Assembly (NCBI GenBank): GCA_036986275.1
Contig: BTRG01000071.1
Coordinates: 1-10,581, forward strand
DNA: 10,581 nt
Reading direction: 5' to 3'
Origin: BTRG01 sp036986275
GTDB lineage: Bacteria; Pseudomonadota; Gammaproteobacteria; Acidiferrobacterales; SZUA-150
Shown here: positions 6,116-10,581 of the stretch, piece by piece
How the letters are laid out: each line of letters starts with the position of its first letter
Numbering within the stretch: the stretch's first letter is position 1
Position numbers and translations under genes: made by a program
Notes under the pieces: model-generated
The model's database searches: none
What the model was told of the DNA's origin: nothing
Seen by the model: only the letters and a program-made list of their open reading frames with translations

Positions 6116-7308
6116 GTTTTGGTTCCCAGCAATCCTTCCAGTCTGTCCAGGGCCTTGTTTAGGGAGTCCATGTCGGTGGCGAATGACAATCGCATATATC
6201 CCACGGCGCCAAAGGCGGACCCGGGCACCAGGGCAACATCTATCCGATTTAAAATATAGTCCGCCATTTGCAGGTCGTCAGTGGTTTCGCTGCAATTTTC
6301 TATCGCCTTGTTAAAATTCGGAAAAAGATAAAATGCCCCCTCGGCGGCGATGCAGTCAACGCCCTTGAGTTTATTCAGACGCGCCAGGACATGTTTATGG
6401 CGTTCCTTAAAGGCCTCCAGCATGGGAGTGATACAGGATTGATCGCCGTCGAGTGCGGCCACGGAAGCGGCCTGGGCAATAGAGCACGGATTGGACGTGC
6501 TCTGTGATTGAATCTTTTTCATGGCCGCGATCAGTGCAGCCGGCCCGGCGGCATAACCGATACGCCAGCCTGTCATGGCATAGGCTTTGGAGACGCCATT
6601 GAGTACGATAGTGCGGTCTTTCAGGTCCGGGCAGGCGTTGACGATATTACCAAAGGGCGCCTCACTCCAGAGTATGTGCTCATACATATCATCGGTGGCG
6701 ATAAGTATGTCCGGGTGCTGGCGCAACACCTCACCCAGGGCCGCCAACTCGGTTTGGCTATAGGCCACCCCGGTAGGATTGGATGGGCTGTTGATCACAA
6801 ACAGGCGAGTGTGTTCTGTAATCGCACTTTTCAGTTGCCCAGGTGTAATTTTGAAATGTTGCTCTATCCCTGCCTCAACAATGACGGGTTCACCCTGGGC
6901 CAACAAGACCATGTCAGGATACGATACCCAGTAAGGCGAGGGGATGATGGCCTCATCGCCGGTATTCAGCAGGGCCTGGGCCAGATTGTAGAAGCTGTGC
7001 TTACCGCCGGCGGAGACCAGAATATTACCGGTTTCGTAATCCAGGCCATTGTCGCGCTTGAACTTTGCAATGATGGCATTCTTGAGTGCCGGCGTACCAT
7101 CGACCGCGGTGTATTTAGTGTCACCTTGCCGGATGGCTTCTATGGCCGCCGCCTTGATGTGCTCAGGCGTATCAAAGTCCGGTTCCCCGGCGCCCAGGCC
7201 AATGACATCTTTACCTTGTGCGCGCAACTCCTTGGCGCGATTGCTGACAGCAAGTGTAGCGGAGGGTTTGACGCGGCTCAGGCGATCCGCAAGACGTAAG
7301 CTGGTCAC
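6112..7308 (-). CDS. PLP-dependent class I aminotransferase, probably aspartate aminotransferase (I-gamma type)
   Basis: This 398-residue cytoplasmic enzyme moves amino groups between an amino acid (most likely aspartate) and 2-oxoglutarate using pyridoxal phosphate. The fold-type I landmarks are all present: the GLGAGEPDFDTP strand (37-48), N177 in NSPSNPTG, D206 and Y209 in the segment that holds the pyridine ring, the Schiff-base lysine K241 in SKAYAMTGWR, and R373 in YMRLSFATD for the substrate carboxylate. Length and the 'VPGSAFG' motif (361-367) fit the I-gamma group typified by Thermus aspartate aminotransferase. Prephenate or glutamate-type specificity is possible and cannot be settled by reading. 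The GTG start at 7306-7308 has AAGGA 6-7 nt upstream. The gene is divergent from uvrB, and its stop overlaps the start of the secreted unknown. Confidence 0.93.
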   Translation of the reverse strand: MTSLRLADRLSRVKPSATLAVSNRAKELRAQGKDVIGLGAGEPDFDTPEHIKAAAIEAIRQGDTKYTAVDGTPALKNAIIAKFKRDNGLDYETGNILVSAGGKHSFYNLAQALLNTGDEAIIPSPYWVSYPDMVLLAQGEPVIVEAGIEQHFKITPGQLKSAITEHTRLFVINSPSNPTGVAYSQTELAALGEVLRQHPDILIATDDMYEHILWSEAPFGNIVNACPDLKDRTIVLNGVSKAYAMTGWRIGYAAGPAALIAAMKKIQSQSTSNPCSIAQAASVAALDGDQSCITPMLEAFKERHKHVLARLNKLKGVDCIAAEGAFYLFPNFNKAIENCSETTDDLQMADYILNRIDVALVPGSAFGAVGYMRLSFATDMDSLNKALDRLEGLLGTKT

Positions 7309-7323
7309 GGGGTTTCCTTATTA

Positions 7324-7352
7324 ATTATCTTGAACGGACTCGTGTATATCAA
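7324..7352 (-). promoter_or_regulatory. Candidate promoter of the aminotransferase operon
   Basis: On the minus strand TTGATA (7347-7352) and GATAAT (7324-7329) lie 17 bp apart, each matching five of six consensus bases. The predicted start near 7317 would leave only about 9 nt before the GTG and would cut into the AAGGA site (7315-7319). Either the mRNA has a very short leader or the true start is further upstream. No equally good uvrB promoter is visible in this 85-bp divergent gap. Confidence 0.4.
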
Positions 7353-7393
7353 TGTACGGTAATATACCCTTAGACCCGCAAATCGGATAGAGC

Positions 7394-9433
7394 ATGACCC
7401 AGAAATTTATACTCGAGAGTGATTACCGGCCATCCGGTGATCAACCGCAAGCCATTACGGCGCTGACGGACGGATTGTTGCGGGGCGAAACAGGTCAAAC
7501 GCTATTGGGGGTAACAGGTTCCGGCAAGACCTACACAATAGCCAATGTCATTGAGCAAGTGCAGCGACCGACGCTGGTGCTGGCGCCCAATAAAACACTG
7601 GCCGCGCAACTGTATTCCGAACTACGGGATTTCTTCCCTAATAATGCCGTCGAGTATTTCGTTTCATACTACGACTATTACCAGCCTGAGGCCTATGTGC
7701 CGTCCTCGGATACCTTTATAGAGAAGGATGCCTCGATCAATGAGCACATAGAGCAAATGCGGCTCTCGGCCACCAAGGCCATACTCGAGCGCGACGATAC
7801 CTTGATTGTGGCCACGGTATCGGCAATCTATGGTCTTGGTGATCCCGCGGCCTATCATGGCATGATCTTGCACCTCAGGAAGGGTGCGCGAATGGATCAA
7901 CGCGCTATTCTGAAACGCCTGGCAGAGTTGCAGTACACGCGCAATGACACGGAACTGAAACGCGCCACCTTCCGCGTGCGTGGCGATGTTATTGATATCT
8001 ATCCCGCTGAAGCAGAGAAACTGGCGGTACGTATTGAGCTGTTTGGTGATGAAATAGAGGGTCTGGCCCAGTTTGATCCATTGACCGGTGTACTAGAGCA
8101 GTCGCTGACACGCGCGACCATTTATCCAAAATCTCATTATGTGACACCGCGGGCCACCGTCCTGCATGCGGTTGAATTAATCAGGGATGAGCTCAGGGAA
8201 CGCCTGGCGCAGCTGCGTGATAACGACAAGCTGCTGGAAGCGCAGCGTCTGCAACAGCGCGCCCAGTTCGATATGGAAATGATGCAGGAACTGGGTTACT
8301 GCCAGGGCATCGAAAACTACTCGCGTTATCTTTCCGGGCGCCAGGCAGGGGAGGCGCCGCCGACGCTAATGGATTATTTGCCTGATAACGCCCTGGTGGT
8401 GATCGATGAAAGCCATGTCACCGTGCCTCAGCTTGGGGGCATGTATAAAGGTGACAGGTCACGAAAAACGACACTGGTGGAATATGGATTTAGATTACCA
8501 TCGGCGCTGGATAATCGCCCACTGCGATTTGATGAATTTGAGAAGCTGGTGCCGCAGACCATTTATGTCTCGGCGACTCCGGGATCCTATGAGTTGGAGC
8601 ACAGCCGTTGCGTGATTGATCAGGTAGTGCGGCCTACAGGCTTGTTGGATCCTGAGCTGGAAGTCAGACCGGTGGGCACCCAGGTGGACGATTTGTTATC
8701 GGAGATACGCAGTCGCGTAGAACTGGGCGAGCGGGTGCTGGTGACGACACTGACCAAACGCATGTCGGAAGATTTGACTGAGTACTTTGATGATCATGGT
8801 GTGCGCGTTCGTTATTTACATTCCGATATCGATACCATTGAACGTGTGGAAATCATCCGCGATTTGCGCGCCGGTGAATTTGATGTCCTGGTGGGAATCA
8901 ATTTACTGCGAGAGGGGCTGGATATACCGGAGGTTTCGTTGGTCGCAATTCTGGACGCCGATAAGGAAGGTTTTCTGCGTTCGGAACGCTCGTTGATACA
9001 AACCATAGGGCGCGCCGCCAGGAATGTTCGAGGCAAGGCGATACTTTATGCTGACAAAATTACGCGCTCAATGAGAAAGGCAATAGATGAAACCGAACGT
9101 CGACGCGGCAGACAGGAGCAATACAATATTGATCACAATATCACGCCGACATCCATCAAGAAGGCGGTAAAGGATATGATCGATGGTGCGGGCCTGGATC
9201 GATCCGGTCGCGGCGCCAGGCGTGGAGCAAGGAAAGGATTATTGGCAGGTGTGGCAGAAGAGGGTGCGAGGTATGAGACCATGGCGCCCGAGGTATTGAG
9301 CCAACACATCAAAAAGCTGGAAAAGGAAATGTATAACCATGCACAGAACCTGGAATTTGAGAAAGCCGCAGCCATGCGTGACCGAATCAATGAGATCGAA
9401 GCCAGGGTGTTTGGTGTACAAAGCCGGAGCTAA
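7394..9433 (+). CDS. uvrB: UvrB, excinuclease ABC subunit B
   Basis: UvrB is the damage-verifying helicase-like subunit of nucleotide excision repair: it is loaded by UvrA and recruits UvrC for incision. The 679 residues compare with 673 in E. coli, and landmarks fall at the same positions. Walker A GVTGSGKT has K45. The beta-hairpin that clamps DNA has Y92, Y93, Y95 and Y96. The DESH box is at 338-341. Motif VI QTIGRAAR has R540 and R543. The C-terminal UVR helical hairpin that contacts UvrC lies at about 635-670. The ATG at 7394 has only a weak upstream GGA (7385-7387) but agrees with the family start. The region between motif VI and the UVR domain is basic and Gly/Arg-rich (about 600-617), a few residues longer than in E. 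coli. I see no good LexA box upstream. Confidence 0.98.
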   Translation: MTQKFILESDYRPSGDQPQAITALTDGLLRGETGQTLLGVTGSGKTYTIANVIEQVQRPTLVLAPNKTLAAQLYSELRDFFPNNAVEYFVSYYDYYQPEAYVPSSDTFIEKDASINEHIEQMRLSATKAILERDDTLIVATVSAIYGLGDPAAYHGMILHLRKGARMDQRAILKRLAELQYTRNDTELKRATFRVRGDVIDIYPAEAEKLAVRIELFGDEIEGLAQFDPLTGVLEQSLTRATIYPKSHYVTPRATVLHAVELIRDELRERLAQLRDNDKLLEAQRLQQRAQFDMEMMQELGYCQGIENYSRYLSGRQAGEAPPTLMDYLPDNALVVIDESHVTVPQLGGMYKGDRSRKTTLVEYGFRLPSALDNRPLRFDEFEKLVPQTIYVSATPGSYELEHSRCVIDQVVRPTGLLDPELEVRPVGTQVDDLLSEIRSRVELGERVLVTTLTKRMSEDLTEYFDDHGVRVRYLHSDIDTIERVEIIRDLRAGEFDVLVGINLLREGLDIPEVSLVAILDADKEGFLRSERSLIQTIGRAARNVRGKAILYADKITRSMRKAIDETERRRGRQEQYNIDHNITPTSIKKAVKDMIDGAGLDRSGRGARRGARKGLLAGVAEEGARYETMAPEVLSQHIKKLEKEMYNHAQNLEFEKAAAMRDRINEIEARVFGVQSRS

Positions 9434-9470
9434 CAGCCCGGGATGAGGTGGATACAGAAATAGTTAAGGC

Positions 9471-9499
9471 TTGACAGAGCAGAACTTTCTCACTTTAAT
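9471..9499 (+). promoter_or_regulatory. Strong sigma-70-like promoter for the PstS-like gene
   Basis: TTGACA (9471-9476) is a perfect -35 box. TTTAAT (9494-9499) matches five of six -10 bases after exactly 17 bp. Transcription should begin near 9506 and leave a leader of about 120 nt. That leader contains a short palindrome (GGCA-ATT-TGCC) near 9530-9540 but nothing I recognise as a riboswitch. I see no clear Pho box. Confidence 0.55.
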
Positions 9500-9627
9500 C
9501 AGGTAGATAGATTCAAAATAATAAATGAGGCAATTTGCCCACACTGGGGACGGCACCGACGGACAGGCTGTTTCGAAGGCACAGTTCTTGCAGGTTAGAG
9601 ATTCATGTGCGTTTTTTGGAGGGTGCC

Positions 9628-10545
9628 ATGAAGTATTTTCGTAGCGTTCTGGGGTTATGCGGCCTCGTCGTTCTTTTGTTTTCTATTCCCGTGCAAGGCT
9701 TTGCCGAGGCCAAGACCCTGTCCTGGGCGGGTTGCGGTATTTCCAAGAAGGCCTTTATGAAGGAGATCGCGATCGCCTTCGAGAAAAAGACCGGTATCAA
9801 GATCGAATTAAAAGGGGGTGGCGCTACGCGTGGCATACGGGAGGTCGCCAACAGGACCCGGGATCTGGGGGGCGCCTGTCGCTATACCCTGGAAAACCCG
9901 CTGAATCTGAGCTCACATCCCGCTGAGCGCCGGGTGCGTATGGACCCGGTGGCCTGGGATGCCCTGGCAGTCCTCGTACACAGAGATAATCCGATCAACG
10001 ATATCAGTCTCAAGCAGATACGCCAGATCTACACCGGCAAAATCACCAATTGGAAGCAGTTGGGCGGTAATGATGCCCCCGTCGAACTGATTGTGCGCAA
10101 AGGCAAGATTTCCGGCGTAGGCAGGACCATACGTGAACTGATTTTTGCCAACTACGATCAGGAATTTACCCCCCGCGCCAAGGTGGTGCGTTCTTCCGGG
10201 CCGCTGGAAAAGGCCATAGCCAAGGATGCCGTCAACGCCATCGGCATTTCGGGCATTAGTAGCGCCCGTAAGCGCAAGGTCAAGCTACTCAAATTGCAGG
10301 GCAAGAGCCCCACATACGAGAATATCCGCAATGGAGATTACCTTCTTTACCGGCCCCTGTTCCTGGTGACCCATCTACAAAATCGGGATCCGGATGTCCG
10401 CCGTTTTTCGAACTTCGTACACAGCGAAGAGGGCCGCAAGATTATCCGCAGTGTAGGCACCGTTCCATACGGGGATGCCATCGGTCTCTGGATCAAATAT
10501 CTGGAGCAGGTGGCACGGGCGCAAAAGGCCGGTCTGAGGCAGTAG
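9628..10545 (+). CDS. PstS-like periplasmic substrate-binding protein
   Basis: This 305-residue exported protein resembles the phosphate-binding (PBP-like) family. A signal peptide with hydrophobic core at about 7-22 is likely cut after A28 (Ala-Glu-Ala). Family landmarks include 'FEKKTGIKIELKGGGATRGI' (51-70), the hinge-region pattern 'MDPVAWDALAVLVHRDNPI', and 'IYTGKITNWKQLGG', which is the classic PstS block. Two substrate-site loops differ from typical PstS. The first loop reads WAGCGIS, where PstS usually has a Gly/Ala/Ser loop, and the usual SGT-type loop reads KISGVGRT. C36 and C84 could form a disulfide. It may bind phosphate or another oxyanion. The ATG at 9628 has GGAGGG at 9618-9623; extending upstream to 9535 would bury the signal peptide. 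No transporter permease or ATPase gene follows within the window, though only 36 bp remain. Confidence 0.85.
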   Translation: MKYFRSVLGLCGLVVLLFSIPVQGFAEAKTLSWAGCGISKKAFMKEIAIAFEKKTGIKIELKGGGATRGIREVANRTRDLGGACRYTLENPLNLSSHPAERRVRMDPVAWDALAVLVHRDNPINDISLKQIRQIYTGKITNWKQLGGNDAPVELIVRKGKISGVGRTIRELIFANYDQEFTPRAKVVRSSGPLEKAIAKDAVNAIGISGISSARKRKVKLLKLQGKSPTYENIRNGDYLLYRPLFLVTHLQNRDPDVRRFSNFVHSEEGRKIIRSVGTVPYGDAIGLWIKYLEQVARAQKAGLRQ

Positions 10546-10558
10546 GCATATCGATGTC

Positions 10559-10581
10559 GGGGCGCCTTGTGGCGCTCCTCT
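10559..10581 (+). terminator. Hairpin after the PstS-like gene, probable terminator (cut by window end)
   Basis: GGGGCGCC (10559-10566) pairs with GGCGCTCC (10571-10578) around a TTGT loop: eight pairs including one G-U. It lies 13 nt after the stop. Only TCT follows before the window ends, so a T-run cannot be judged. If it terminates, the binding-protein gene is a single-gene transcript. Confidence 0.55.

Noticed and set aside
6508..7299. Long (263 codon) open frame antisense to the aminotransferase
   Set aside because: The opposite strand encodes an aminotransferase with every catalytic residue; the antisense frame has no motif or start signal and is a codon-bias shadow.
9506..9627. Riboswitch or structured element in the 120-nt leader of the PstS-like gene
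   Set aside because: Only a short palindrome is visible; no known aptamer pattern or long stem was found by eye.
9628..9670. Lipoprotein signal in the PstS-like protein (Cys11)
   Set aside because: The residues before Cys11 are Leu-Gly-Leu, which does not fit a lipobox, and the Cys lies inside the hydrophobic core rather than at its end.

Overview
The window looks like chromosomal DNA of a Gammaproteobacterium. UvrB is full length and matches Escherichia coli numbering at every motif checked. A class I aminotransferase is divergent from uvrB, an arrangement I also recall from Pseudomonas. A CCA-encoding tRNA-Asn and a GspH/FimT pseudopilin fit the same assignment. A more precise taxon is a guess; a Chromatiales-like sulfur or marine lineage would fit the base composition and gene style.

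Layout. (1) 2-574, minus strand: a small four-helix membrane protein of unknown function. (2) About 575-1277: a gene-poor, comparatively AT-rich stretch with short palindromes and direct repeats. (3) 1278-4336, plus strand: a small ORF with a near-ideal ribosome binding site, then a very large exported, probably membrane-anchored metallopeptidase. Its parts in order are signal peptide, small beta-rich domain, M6/M11-type peptidase with a Q-E-x-x-H zinc motif, three CARDB repeats, Gly/Ser linker, and a 'CFI-box' C-terminal module ending in a transmembrane segment and basic tail. This is the accessory-looking part of the window. (4) 4540-7308, minus strand: tRNA-Asn(GTT) with its own promoter, a GspH/FimT-type pseudopilin, an unrecognised secreted protein, and a PLP-dependent aspartate-type aminotransferase. 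The last two overlap by 4 nt and look translationally coupled. (5) 7394-9433, plus strand: uvrB, divergent from the aminotransferase. (6) 9628-10545, plus strand: a PstS-like periplasmic substrate-binding protein with an unusual anion-binding loop, its own strong promoter-like sequence and a hairpin after its stop.

How the genes relate. Regions 4 and 5 are ordinary core genome: amino acid metabolism, tRNA and nucleotide excision repair. Several products act at or outside the inner membrane (membrane protein, metallopeptidase, pseudopilin, secreted unknown, binding protein), but nothing in the sequence ties them into one pathway. The strongest candidate for new biology is the peptidase. It combines a glutamine in place of the first zinc-ligand histidine, recombining CARDB repeats, a C-terminal module typical of surface proteins, and a possible coupled leader ORF. 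I found no CRISPR array, no complete insertion sequence and no rRNA.
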